Source: Actinomycetaceae bacterium (lineage in GTDB: Bacteria; Actinomycetota; Actinomycetes; Actinomycetales; Actinomycetaceae). From it: 44,946 nt of DNA. Shown piece after piece: positions 24,059 to 32,626 of this stretch (position 1 is its first letter; each line of letters starts with the position of its first letter). The position numbers and the translations under genes were made by a program. The stretch lies in NCBI GenBank assembly GCA_030524055.1, contig JAUNHH010000019.1:1-44946 (forward strand). Reading direction: 5' to 3'. The notes beneath the pieces are model-generated. The model saw only the letters and a list, made by a program, of their open reading frames with translations, was not told where the DNA came from and did no database searches.

Positions 24059-25051
24059 GTGAAAAGGGTTCTTTATGGGTGCGGGCTGATGCTAATGATG
24101 GCATCGACATGGTCGGGGCTTGGAACAGCGCGCGCCCTCGAAATAGGCCACCCTTCCCTTAATATACTCGGCAATGTCGCACTGATTCTTGGGGCTCTCC
24201 TTTGTGTGGTGGGATTATGTGTTGGGAGAAGAAAAAGACCGAAGAGCCGCTGGGAGAAAGACGAGGAAAAGTGGTGGCAGCGTGTGGACTTAGCGAAGAT
24301 ACTCGGGCGGAAGAAAATGTGGTTGGAATGGGGAATTTCTGTCTTGCTGATCGTTATCTCAGTGCCAGTATCCCTTTTTCTTTTCGGGATGCGACCATTT
24401 CCTGCAACCGATCTTGGCTTAACTGTGCCCGAGGGGATTAGCCATCAAGAATCAGCGAATTTCATTACTTTATCGCCGGAGGAGCCATCATCTCGTGGCT
24501 TTATTTTCTATCCTGGCGGAAAAATTGACCCACAATCGTATATCAATATTCTCGGTCGTGTCGGACAGGAATGTCAGTGCCATATTTTTATTGTCAAGCC
24601 GCCCTTTAATATTGCCATTTTCGCTAATAGAGCGGTAGATGAGATTATTGACACCCATCCTCACGTCAATCATTGGTCATTGGGCGGGCACTCTTTAGGT
24701 GGGGTCGTTGCAGCATATAATAGCGGCTTTATTTCTCATGAGGGTGCATTGGTTTTATGGGCGTCCTATCCAAATAAACCCGTGGTTAAAAAAGGTATTA
24801 CTATGCTAGCGATTTACGGTGAATTAGATGATCGTGTCACAAAAGAAGATATTGCCAATGCAGAAAAATACTATCCGGCAGATGCCGAGATTGCATATAT
24901 TCAGGACGCGGATCATGAGTCCTTCGGGAATTACTACGCGACTCTCCCTGTAGACATCACCGATGCCTCAGAAAAATCTGAACAGGAGGAGATTGTGAAA
25001 AGGACAGCCGATATTTTGCGTGGGGATGACGCCCAGTCCGTCTCCGATTAA
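24059..25051 (+). CDS. Membrane-anchored alpha/beta hydrolase
   Basis: A 330 aa protein with three N-terminal hydrophobic segments (about 4-22, 34-57 and 90-112) and an extracellular or periplasm-facing alpha/beta hydrolase domain. The nucleophile elbow is GGHSLGGVVAA, the acid lies in YGELDDRVT and the catalytic His in DADHESFGNY. The strand FIFYPGGKIDPQSY supplies the oxyanion side, as in Abhydrolase_5/dienelactone-hydrolase-like enzymes. The substrate is unknown. The GTG start has GATAAT seven bases upstream, which fits a leaderless mRNA. The gene is A+T-richer than its neighbours, especially in the second half. Convergent with the ATP-grasp gene. Confidence 0.78.
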   Translation: MKRVLYGCGLMLMMASTWSGLGTARALEIGHPSLNILGNVALILGALLCVVGLCVGRRKRPKSRWEKDEEKWWQRVDLAKILGRKKMWLEWGISVLLIVISVPVSLFLFGMRPFPATDLGLTVPEGISHQESANFITLSPEEPSSRGFIFYPGGKIDPQSYINILGRVGQECQCHIFIVKPPFNIAIFANRAVDEIIDTHPHVNHWSLGGHSLGGVVAAYNSGFISHEGALVLWASYPNKPVVKKGITMLAIYGELDDRVTKEDIANAEKYYPADAEIAYIQDADHESFGNYYATLPVDITDASEKSEQEEIVKRTADILRGDDAQSVSD

Positions 25052-25084
25052 CGAGGGTAGGGCGCTTGCGGGTGAAACTCCAGG

Positions 25085-26233
25085 CTAGTCTATGGTCACA
25101 CTGACTTCTGTCGCTGCTGCTATTGCGCGATCCTGAGCCAGCCCGGCATTTTCTCCCCTCGCGCTAATATTGCCAATCCGTGAACGATAGGTGCCAATAT
25201 CGCTAATAGTGTCTCCGAGATCTTTCGATGCATGCCACTGTGGATTGCCAGGATAGGCTCGAAGCTTTTCTAGGCCATGTATTGCCCGGAGTATGCCAGG
25301 TTTTTCTGCGTATACACTGACGTGGCTAAATCCTCCTGTCACAGTGCGCTGTGGCGGAAGACTAATGGGAACACCAAGAGCGTGTTCGACGGCCATCCGA
25401 TAGGGGTCGTAATTGGTGGTAGCAAGTACTCCGGGAGTAATGAGTGCCCCTGCCATCCGGCAATTGATTTCTACCAATTCATAGCCGTGTGCTGTCCCGA
25501 TAAACTCAATATGTGCCTGTCCGAAAGTATAATCAAGGGCTTCGGTAATGGTGCGTGCCCAGTGTTCTACCTGTTTTTCCCACTCGCTATTTGCGGCCCA
25601 CGGGAAGGATTTCACAGTCTCCGTAAAATAGGGGCGCCCTGACAGAATCCGATTCGTCAGCCCAAAGAAGTAGAATTGGCTACTATCCCGCCATATTTCT
25701 GCCGAATAGAGGGGGCCGAAATGGAAGGGCTGTTGCAGGCACTCCTGCGGTGAAAACGTCCCCTGCGCAATTAGATCATCGAATTCTTCTTGGCTGTGCA
25801 CCAATATGACACCGATTTTCCCTGTGCCGCCGCGGGGCTTGATAATTCTTGGCCACCCCTGCCTAGAAGATATAAGGCCACACTGTTCAAGGCGCTCCTG
25901 AACATACTTTTTATCACGAAGGCGGCGAAGAGTATCCGCTGGGGCAAATTGCGGAAAAGCGAATTCGTCCCGAAGTTCGGCGGCAACAATACCCCAGGTA
26001 TCTGTCACGCTAAAAACCTGCGCGATCTCCTGACGATGCCGCTCAATATAGTCGCGAATCGCATTATGATCTCGCGTGGGGAATTGGACGACTTGCGCAG
26101 CACTGGTGCGACCGTAAAGGCTCGGGTCCTCCGCCAAGACAACCAGCGCATAACCGTACTCGGCAGCCACAGTGGCCATCCGCTCGACTTCTGACATAGC
26201 CTCAATCGCCAGCAGTATTCGTTGCTGATTCAC
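25085..26233 (-). CDS. ATP-grasp ligase-like protein
   Basis: A 382 aa enzyme of the ATP-grasp fold: a pre-ATP-grasp domain (VVLAEDPSLYGRTSAAQVVQ), then RIIKPRGGTGKIGVILV (ATP-binding lysine and glycine-rich loop) and GYELVEINCRMAGALITPGV (metal-binding Glu/Asn). Such enzymes join a carboxylate to an amine through an acyl phosphate, in peptide, siderophore or amino-acid metabolism; relatives often accompany MFS exporters. The GTG at 26233 follows AAGGAGGAGTGCCAC. It lies 72 bases downstream of the small membrane protein gene on the same strand and may share its promoter. A repeat arm (26273-26285) sits in that gap. Confidence 0.85.
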   Translation of the reverse strand: MNQQRILLAIEAMSEVERMATVAAEYGYALVVLAEDPSLYGRTSAAQVVQFPTRDHNAIRDYIERHRQEIAQVFSVTDTWGIVAAELRDEFAFPQFAPADTLRRLRDKKYVQERLEQCGLISSRQGWPRIIKPRGGTGKIGVILVHSQEEFDDLIAQGTFSPQECLQQPFHFGPLYSAEIWRDSSQFYFFGLTNRILSGRPYFTETVKSFPWAANSEWEKQVEHWARTITEALDYTFGQAHIEFIGTAHGYELVEINCRMAGALITPGVLATTNYDPYRMAVEHALGVPISLPPQRTVTGGFSHVSVYAEKPGILRAIHGLEKLRAYPGNPQWHASKDLGDTISDIGTYRSRIGNISARGENAGLAQDRAIAAATEVSVTID

Positions 26234-26305
26234 GTGGCACTCCTCCTTAAAAGGCTCGCAGTGACAAGGGGCGCCCCGGCCTCGTCAATGCAGGAAAGAC
26301 GCACC

Positions 26306-26572
26306 CTAGGACTGAGGGGAATCACCCGCCTGCTGCGACTGCCCACTGGAATGGGGCGCATGCACACTCGATTGCGGGGCATCCCCCTGGGCGTGCGCGT
26401 AGATCCCGACATTCCAATCCAACCACTGGGCAATCCCGAAGGAAATAATCCACCCCGCAACAACAACGACAGCGAAACCCATTGCCTGGAAAGTCGCGGT
26501 GCTAAACGAAAGAACAGGAGGTTCCTCATTGTCGGGTGGTGGTGCTATGTCAGGTGCGCCAGTGGAATCCAT
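26306..26572 (-). CDS. Small single-span membrane protein (88 aa)
   Basis: One hydrophobic helix (FQAMGFAVVVVAGWIISFGI then AQWLDW, about residues 28-53) lies between a Pro/Glu-rich N-terminal arm and a His/Ser/Gln-rich C-terminal tail. I do not recognise a family. The gene is supported by a good promoter: -35 CTGACA at 26603-26608, an 18-base spacer, -10 TATTTT at 26579-26584, and an ATG six bases later (leaderless). It sits between the five-gene MoxR/VWA operon and the ATP-grasp gene, all on the minus strand. Confidence 0.6.
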   Translation of the reverse strand: MDSTGAPDIAPPPDNEEPPVLSFSTATFQAMGFAVVVVAGWIISFGIAQWLDWNVGIYAHAQGDAPQSSVHAPHSSGQSQQAGDSPQS

Positions 26573-26578
26573 ACCGAT

Positions 26579-26608
26579 AAAATAGTCGATAGTCTGCGCA
26601 TGTGTCAG
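26579..26608 (-). promoter_or_regulatory. Promoter of the small membrane protein
   Basis: -35 CTGACA and -10 TATTTT with an 18-base spacer; the -10 ends six bases before the ATG, so the transcript is likely leaderless. It lies in the tail of the spacer after the VWA gene. Confidence 0.6.
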
Positions 26609-26628
26609 GGGTTTCGCAGGGCATTTGC

Positions 26629-27819
26629 CTACTCTTTCGCGGCTTCGTTACTGGCAGCCCACCCAGCAATATCTCCTTTATTGATTGCCAGCGCAATCAA
26701 ATCAGGAAATGCATCCGGCGTACATGCAAAAGCGGGAATGCCCAGGGCCGCTAATTGAGCGCCCACTTCCTTATCGTAACTGGGTTTACCATCGTCACTG
26801 AGAGCGAGAAGCGTAATAACCTGAACGCCCTGTTGCTGGAATTTCGCTAAGCGCCGCACCATTTGAGGCCGATCAGAATCATAAAGATCAGAAATCAGGA
26901 CCATCACAGTTTCCCGTGGACGCTCCACTAAAGGCTCGCAATACGCTAAAGCGCGTGATGTATCTGTACCGCCACCTAATTGGGTGCCGAAAATTAGATC
27001 AACAGGATCCGATAACTTCTCCGAAAGATCAACAACAGCCGTATCATAGGCAATAAAACGTGTGCGCAGAGCAGAAATAGACGCGAGGACGGAGGAAAAA
27101 ATTGACGCATAAACAACAGAGCTAGCCATTGACCCAGATTGGTCTACGACCAGAATAATATCCCTTTCAAATCCGGAACTTGCTCGACCGTACCCGACAA
27201 GTTTCTCCGGGATAACCGTGTTTTTCTCCGGAATATAGTTCGCTAAATTCGCGGCAATCGTCCGATTCCAATTAATATCCCCCGGACGGGGACGATTGGT
27301 CCGTAAAGACCGCCGTAAAGCCCCGCGAACACTTTGCCGAAGATGATCTTCGAGACGATTTTTGACCTCCTCGACAACGCGATTCACCACTTGGCGAGCA
27401 GTATTTTTTGCTGTCGCAGACATGACGTTACTTAACGACGCTAAAGTCGCCACCATATGCACGTCAGGTTCAATAGTGTCCAGCATTTCCGGCTCTAAAA
27501 GAAGGTGCCGCAAACCTAAACGCTCAATTGCGTCATTTTGCATGACCTGGACAATGCGCGACGGAAAATACGTGCGAATATCACCCAACCATCGCGCTAC
27601 TTTAGGCGCAGAAGCCCCTAAACTGCCTGTGGATTTCTTCCCAGAAGAATCGCCACCAGTATTCCGGTCATAGAGCGCTGCCAAAGCAGCATCAATAGCA
27701 GCATCCTGACTACTTAACGCCGGGCTAGTGCCACCCGCTAAATCAGGTGACTGACCAAGAAGAAGCCGCCACCTCCGATCACGTTCACTTAAAGGAGCCT
27801 GTGAAATAGCCTCATTCAT
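26629..27819 (-). CDS. VWA-domain protein of the MoxR/SWIM operon (YehP-like)
   Basis: A 396 aa protein with a helical N-terminal half and a C-terminal von Willebrand A domain. The MIDAS metal site is visible as DQSGS (226-230), GGGTDTS near 285 and LISDLYDSD near 310. VWA proteins coupled to MoxR ATPases are thought to recruit substrates or metals for the ATPase. The start overlaps the DUF5682 stop by four bases (ATGA). It is the last gene of the five-gene operon. It corresponds by layout to E. coli YehP (CoxE-like VWA); that equivalence is from memory. Confidence 0.88.
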   Translation of the reverse strand: MNEAISQAPLSERDRRWRLLLGQSPDLAGGTSPALSSQDAAIDAALAALYDRNTGGDSSGKKSTGSLGASAPKVARWLGDIRTYFPSRIVQVMQNDAIERLGLRHLLLEPEMLDTIEPDVHMVATLASLSNVMSATAKNTARQVVNRVVEEVKNRLEDHLRQSVRGALRRSLRTNRPRPGDINWNRTIAANLANYIPEKNTVIPEKLVGYGRASSGFERDIILVVDQSGSMASSVVYASIFSSVLASISALRTRFIAYDTAVVDLSEKLSDPVDLIFGTQLGGGTDTSRALAYCEPLVERPRETVMVLISDLYDSDRPQMVRRLAKFQQQGVQVITLLALSDDGKPSYDKEVGAQLAALGIPAFACTPDAFPDLIALAINKGDIAGWAASNEAAKE

Positions 27820-30137
27820 TGGGCCGCCTCCACAATTCGATCGATTGTTGCCATTGCTGCACTCACCACAGATAAATCCACAGTGTCATCATTATCGGCC
27901 CCGCCCTCGTCACTATCGAGATTCTTGACCTTTGTCGCTATTGAGCGTCGTTCGGGAATATCCCAATCCCCGAAAGCACGCCTCAATGGCGGCAAAACAG
28001 AAAGGAAATGCTCCTCTGATAAGCCAATAACCCACTGGTCGAGAACCCGGAGGAGACCAGGCGAATGAATCAGTAGCAGGGCTGAACCCGTTAATAATCC
28101 TTCAGCCCATAAAGCTTGATCCGCTGGAGAATGTCCACCGGATAAGAAAAGTGACATGCGTTGACGCAGATTGTCGCTATCAATCCGGCCGGCATTACTG
28201 AGAATACGGACAAAACGACCCGCAATATGCGGAGGAATATTCCGCTTGCGGGAGACGCGATCCACAGTCGGATACCAGCGATCGTGAATGGCATTATCAA
28301 GCAGCGACATGACTGACTCTACGGAATTAATATGCCTGAGCATATTTACCGCTTCCTCATCAGAAATGCCACTTAAAGCCGGATATAATCCCACGCAAAT
28401 ACGTTCAATGAGGGAAGAAATAATATGCCCTAAATGCTCCGCATTTGTTCTCCGCACATCCCCATAACGCTGGGCGCGCACCAAATCAGGCAAAGCCCGC
28501 AATAACTGGCTGACATCATGTGTTTGCGCAGCGCGCTCATCCAATAAACCTAAAAGGGTGTCCAACGCTTCTGGCAAATGCGCAAGAAGGGAGCGTCGCA
28601 CCCCGGCAGTCACATCCGCCAAGGTGTCCGTCGCATCCAATAAACGTGCCGTCGCCGCGCTGGCTACAGTTGTTCCCCAACGGGAAGCCTCGACAACATT
28701 AATGGCCAGCTCTGGCTCCCACCGCAAACGCCACTCTTCTTTAAAGGTGCCCGTCGAGGACGCATTCCCTGGCACACCCCAATACACATCAAGAATGGCC
28801 AAACGCCGCAAAAAATGCGAACGCTGAAGATCTAAGTCTTTACGCAGGTCCAAGGTGAGGGTTTTTTCGGACGCCTGCTGTTTCACACGCAGGGTCTTGG
28901 CTTGCGCTGTCATATCCGTTTCAAAAGGCGTGCGCGGAACCTCATCAGGCACAGCGCCCAAAAGGTCACCCACCACGGCCTCACGTGTCACTAGGTCCAA
29001 GGCAAGATCGCTGCCTTCACACAGAACCGCTAGCGTCGATTCCTGAATTTCAGACAGACCCGGGTGGGGGCGTCCGCGCACAGCTGCCAAAGTCTGGGCA
29101 AGACGCACCCCCTCAATGACATGTGCCGACGAGGTTGGCAGATCATTGTCCCGCAAAACCTTGCCCACATGCGTAAACCAGCGTTCAATAGGGTGGTCAG
29201 GAGCAGTAAAAAGGTGGTGGTACCAGCCGGGTGAGGCAACGCCCGCCCCGTAGCCACGCGCTTGCGAGAGACGCCCATGCGACCACGGTACCCACGTGAT
29301 CTGGGTTTTTAGTTTGGGTAGGCCTTTGAGGAGGGCATTATCAGCGCTGGCCGCCACTTTCTTTTGCAAAGCGGGCACATGATACGCCCCGCACACGACA
29401 GCGATTCGCTCAAAGGAGCGGGCCAGTGGCCGCAGAATCTTCCGCATATGGGCTTCGCGCAGAAGCGTCTGCGGATCATCTTCATGGTCTTCACGCACAG
29501 CCGTCATCGCTTCAGCAATGGCGTCAAAAATCTCGAAGGCAGATTCCTCTGACGAGGCCGGGGCACGCTGCGCTCGTGACGCACGCTGTTCCACCAGGTC
29601 CTCCCACCAGGTTTCCGGGTCATCATGACCTGCGGCGCGGGCGAGAAGAGTAATCGGGTCTGCAGGTGGGGTAGTGGGATCCGCGAGTGTTGAGGGGCCA
29701 GTTACAGCGGATGCACTGTCACTGGTGGGAGCAGCCCCGCCCTCGTCACTAGTGTCTGCGCTGACCTCACCACCAGAGTCTGCCCCGGAAGCGCCGTCTA
29801 CACTTTCTTCTTCTTGCCGACTGCATGCTAAGGAAAGAGACGTCGGCAGGTCCATAAAACGGACCTCGCGCCCCTGCGACAGCGCCCAATCCATCGCCTG
29901 CCATTCCGGCGAAAAAATAGCGAAAGGCCAAAATGCACTGCGCCTGGGATTGCCCACCTCCCAGGCTGAAAGAGCAATAGGAGGAGTCAGTCCAGCGCAA
30001 TGGACCATCAGCGGATCCGCGTCAGCTGGCCCTTCAATCACCACAATCTCAGGATCGAACTCCTGCAGTGCCGCCACAAGCGAACGTGCAGACCCCGGCC
30101 CGTGGTGCCGAATCCCAAAAACACGTGTCTGGCTCAC
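27816..30137 (-). CDS. DUF5682-family protein (YehM-like)
   Basis: A 773 aa uncharacterised protein. The N-terminus reads RVFGIRHHGPGSARSL (His11, His12), followed by VVIEGPADAD and near residue 250 VVCGAYHVPAL. This spacing of a His motif, IEGP and a second GxxH recalls EreA/ChaN/TraB-type proteins, an inference. The rest is largely helical. GTG 30137 is preferred because it overlaps the ATPase stop as GTGA, like the other junctions; ATG 30155 is possible. Two repeat arms are translated, giving DEGGAAP (29734-29746) and DEGGAD (27897-27910), and a third (29552-29564) gives APASS. All fall in low-complexity linkers. It is the fourth gene of the operon. Confidence 0.85.
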   Translation of the reverse strand: MSQTRVFGIRHHGPGSARSLVAALQEFDPEIVVIEGPADADPLMVHCAGLTPPIALSAWEVGNPRRSAFWPFAIFSPEWQAMDWALSQGREVRFMDLPTSLSLACSRQEEESVDGASGADSGGEVSADTSDEGGAAPTSDSASAVTGPSTLADPTTPPADPITLLARAAGHDDPETWWEDLVEQRASRAQRAPASSEESAFEIFDAIAEAMTAVREDHEDDPQTLLREAHMRKILRPLARSFERIAVVCGAYHVPALQKKVAASADNALLKGLPKLKTQITWVPWSHGRLSQARGYGAGVASPGWYHHLFTAPDHPIERWFTHVGKVLRDNDLPTSSAHVIEGVRLAQTLAAVRGRPHPGLSEIQESTLAVLCEGSDLALDLVTREAVVGDLLGAVPDEVPRTPFETDMTAQAKTLRVKQQASEKTLTLDLRKDLDLQRSHFLRRLAILDVYWGVPGNASSTGTFKEEWRLRWEPELAINVVEASRWGTTVASAATARLLDATDTLADVTAGVRRSLLAHLPEALDTLLGLLDERAAQTHDVSQLLRALPDLVRAQRYGDVRRTNAEHLGHIISSLIERICVGLYPALSGISDEEAVNMLRHINSVESVMSLLDNAIHDRWYPTVDRVSRKRNIPPHIAGRFVRILSNAGRIDSDNLRQRMSLFLSGGHSPADQALWAEGLLTGSALLLIHSPGLLRVLDQWVIGLSEEHFLSVLPPLRRAFGDWDIPERRSIATKVKNLDSDEGGADNDDTVDLSVVSAAMATIDRIVEAAQ

Positions 30138-31219
30138 AATACCGCCTGCTGGCATGCGTCGTAGAACTCTGACCAGTCATCACGATCATGGACGACAGTG
30201 TGCACATACTCTTCCCAAATAGCCCGATCAGCAACCGGATCTTTGACCACCGCCCCGACAATGCCCGCAGCAATATCTGCAGGACGCAAAATACCGTCCC
30301 CAAAGTGAGCAGCAAGAGCAAGACCACCGGTCACCACTGAAATCGCTTCCGCGGCACTCAGCGTTGACGACGGTGACTTCACTGACGTCTGCTGATCCTC
30401 CGTGCGCCCTTGACGCAACTCCCGGAAAATTGTTACGACCCGGCGGATTTCCGTCATCGCATGGGAAGTATCAGGAAGCTGCAGCGAGGCACCCAACTCA
30501 GCAACCCGCTTGGTGACAATGGCCAGTTCTTCTTCAGCTGAGGCGGGCAACGGCAAAACCACCGTATTAAAACGTCGCCGCAAAGCCGCAGAAATATCAT
30601 TCACGCCTCGGTCACGATCATTTGCCGTGGCAATCACATTAAAACCAGGGCGCGCCTGAACTTCGATCCCTAACTCCGGCACGGGCAGGGTCTTTTCTGA
30701 AAGGACAGTAATCATGCCGTCCTGGACATCAGAAGGCATACGGGTGAGTTCTTCAACGCGAGCAATCGCGCCTTTTTCCATTGCCGTCATAATCGGTGAG
30801 GGAACAAGAGCGGCAGCGGAGGGGCCTTCAGCTAAAAGACGTGCATAATTCCAGCCATAACGCACCGCTTCTTCAGTAGTGCCCGCAGTGCCCTGAATAA
30901 GAAGAGTCGAATTTCCGGACACTGCCGCCGATAAATGTTCTGACACCCAGGATTTCGCTGTTCCTGGAACGCCTAATAACAGCAGAGCGCGATCGGTCGC
31001 TAAAGTTGCGACGGCCACTTCAATAAGGCGACGATTGCCCACATATTTCGGGGAAATGACCGTCCCATCAGGTAATGTCGTACCCATCAGGTATTCGACG
31101 ACAGCCCACGGAGACAGGGCCCAGTTTTCTGGACGTGGGCGAGAATCAATAGCCTGTAGTGCTTTTAATTCGCTGCTAAATGCCTGTTCAGCGTGAGGGC
31201 GAAGAATCGACTGGGACAT
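30134..31219 (-). CDS. MoxR-type AAA+ ATPase (YehL-like)
   Basis: A 361 aa ATPase. Walker A GVPGTAKS is at 83-90, the Walker B region ARVEELTRMPSDVQDGM at 153-169, sensor 1 ATAND (Asn200) and the arginine finger in LRRRF near 215. In most MoxR proteins Walker B reads DEINRA; here it is VEELTR, a Glu-Glu variant seen in the YehL-type subgroup as I recall. It is expected to form a hexameric ring that remodels a target together with the VWA protein. It starts 12 bases after the DUF5691 gene and overlaps DUF5682 by four bases. Confidence 0.9.
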   Translation of the reverse strand: MSQSILRPHAEQAFSSELKALQAIDSRPRPENWALSPWAVVEYLMGTTLPDGTVISPKYVGNRRLIEVAVATLATDRALLLLGVPGTAKSWVSEHLSAAVSGNSTLLIQGTAGTTEEAVRYGWNYARLLAEGPSAAALVPSPIMTAMEKGAIARVEELTRMPSDVQDGMITVLSEKTLPVPELGIEVQARPGFNVIATANDRDRGVNDISAALRRRFNTVVLPLPASAEEELAIVTKRVAELGASLQLPDTSHAMTEIRRVVTIFRELRQGRTEDQQTSVKSPSSTLSAAEAISVVTGGLALAAHFGDGILRPADIAAGIVGAVVKDPVADRAIWEEYVHTVVHDRDDWSEFYDACQQAVL

Positions 31220-31231
31220 TGAGTGTGCTCC

Positions 31232-32626
31232 TTAGAGAGAAAGGGATTGGTGGATTTGCTGGCGAATATGGATAATGGTGAGGGCTTGCCCTGCCGTATA
31301 TCCTCCCTGCAGTGCAACGGATAAACGGGTGCTGATTTCCTCGCTGACCGAGATATCGCAATAGGTGGTGAGAAAAAGGGTGAGATCATGTAGATAAAAG
31401 GAATACCCCTTGTAATCTACGTGTTCTATATAGGTCATAATTGTCCGTGACAATTCGGCGCTTAGAGACCTGTCAGGCTGTGCAAGTAATATCTTGAACG
31501 CATCCCACACTGCACCGAATTCACGGGAAGAAAGGAAGGAAAGCAGGGCATCAACCATTTCCTTCTCAGGTAAAATGGCAGCCAATTCACCCAGGGGAAG
31601 AAACTGTAATAGGGTGCGCGCTGCATTATGGTCTTTCCAACGGATAATAGAAGTGGCAAATGCCCTTCCCAAATTCGTGGGATGCCCTTCAATAATCGTG
31701 TCGAGGGCCAGAGCCTTCACGTCCAAACCAATCTCGCTCAGACGGTGAGGGGGAATAAGCTCTACGATCTTATTGATTCTCTCGTAGGGCCGTTGGGCAC
31801 TCTCCAACATGGTCCACCCCAATGGATCTGTTGTCCGCGAAGGCATCTCCGGCGGGTAGACCGTCAACGAGCCGGGATATTTCAGTGCATCGCGAAAACT
31901 CTCGCGCGCAATCTCTATTGCACGGTCGATATAAGCGCTTTGATCGACAAGAGCTAATAATTCACCGGCTCCTTTGCGGACACTCTGTTTCCTGTCGTGA
32001 ACCGCCAGCATTAATACGGGCTCATCCTCAGGTGACAGACAATCACGCAGAGTCGCAATATACTCTTCGCGATTCTTATCGCGCTTATGGAGGGCAGAGG
32101 CAATATACTCTCGTGCCTTTTCAGGTTCGCTCGCATGTAGATCTTTCAGGAACGACACGCGGCGCTGTACAGAATCTGACTCCCAATCGGCCGCTGTGGG
32201 CAGCTCCAGAGCGACATCGAAAAATCCTGGCTGTGTCACCTCAATAAACCACCGCCCTCGCGCGCCCACAACGCGGGACAAACGCTCAGCAAAATCCCTT
32301 TTCTGAGCACGCGAGGCATTCTTATTAAGGTGAGTGAGCTCTGGAATAAGCTCAGTGGGAAGGGCAAGATGACATTCTTCTAAAAGGCGAAATGCTTCCC
32401 GAATAAGTGTATCTTTAGTGGGAGAACTCTGGGCAAAAATATGCCGGAATGCGGAGGTAAAAGCAGTGGGAGCTGACTCTACTTCCTGTGATGGTGCCTC
32501 CTGTATGGGGGCAATATCGTAGAAAGTAAAAGCGACTTGGTCAGCAACCGCAAGCCGTGCCGCATCAATAAGAATAGACTCCGGGCCGCCAATAAGGGCC
32601 GAATTCATCACCTGAGTCGAATTCAT
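31232..32626 (-). CDS. DUF5691-family helical repeat protein
   Basis: A 464 aa protein that is mostly alpha-helical, consistent with HEAT-like repeats (for example EEYIATLRDCLSPEDEPVLM then LAVHDRKQSVRKGAGELLAL). It is placed in DUF5691 by context and by the segment AERLSRVVGARGRWFIEV. The likely role is a scaffold within the SWIM-MoxR-VWA complex. Its ATG overlaps the SWIM stop codon as ATGA. Base composition is A+T-richer than the flanking SWIM gene. No catalytic motif is visible. Confidence 0.75.
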   Translation of the reverse strand: MNSTQVMNSALIGGPESILIDAARLAVADQVAFTFYDIAPIQEAPSQEVESAPTAFTSAFRHIFAQSSPTKDTLIREAFRLLEECHLALPTELIPELTHLNKNASRAQKRDFAERLSRVVGARGRWFIEVTQPGFFDVALELPTAADWESDSVQRRVSFLKDLHASEPEKAREYIASALHKRDKNREEYIATLRDCLSPEDEPVLMLAVHDRKQSVRKGAGELLALVDQSAYIDRAIEIARESFRDALKYPGSLTVYPPEMPSRTTDPLGWTMLESAQRPYERINKIVELIPPHRLSEIGLDVKALALDTIIEGHPTNLGRAFATSIIRWKDHNAARTLLQFLPLGELAAILPEKEMVDALLSFLSSREFGAVWDAFKILLAQPDRSLSAELSRTIMTYIEHVDYKGYSFYLHDLTLFLTTYCDISVSEEISTRLSVALQGGYTAGQALTIIHIRQQIHQSLSL

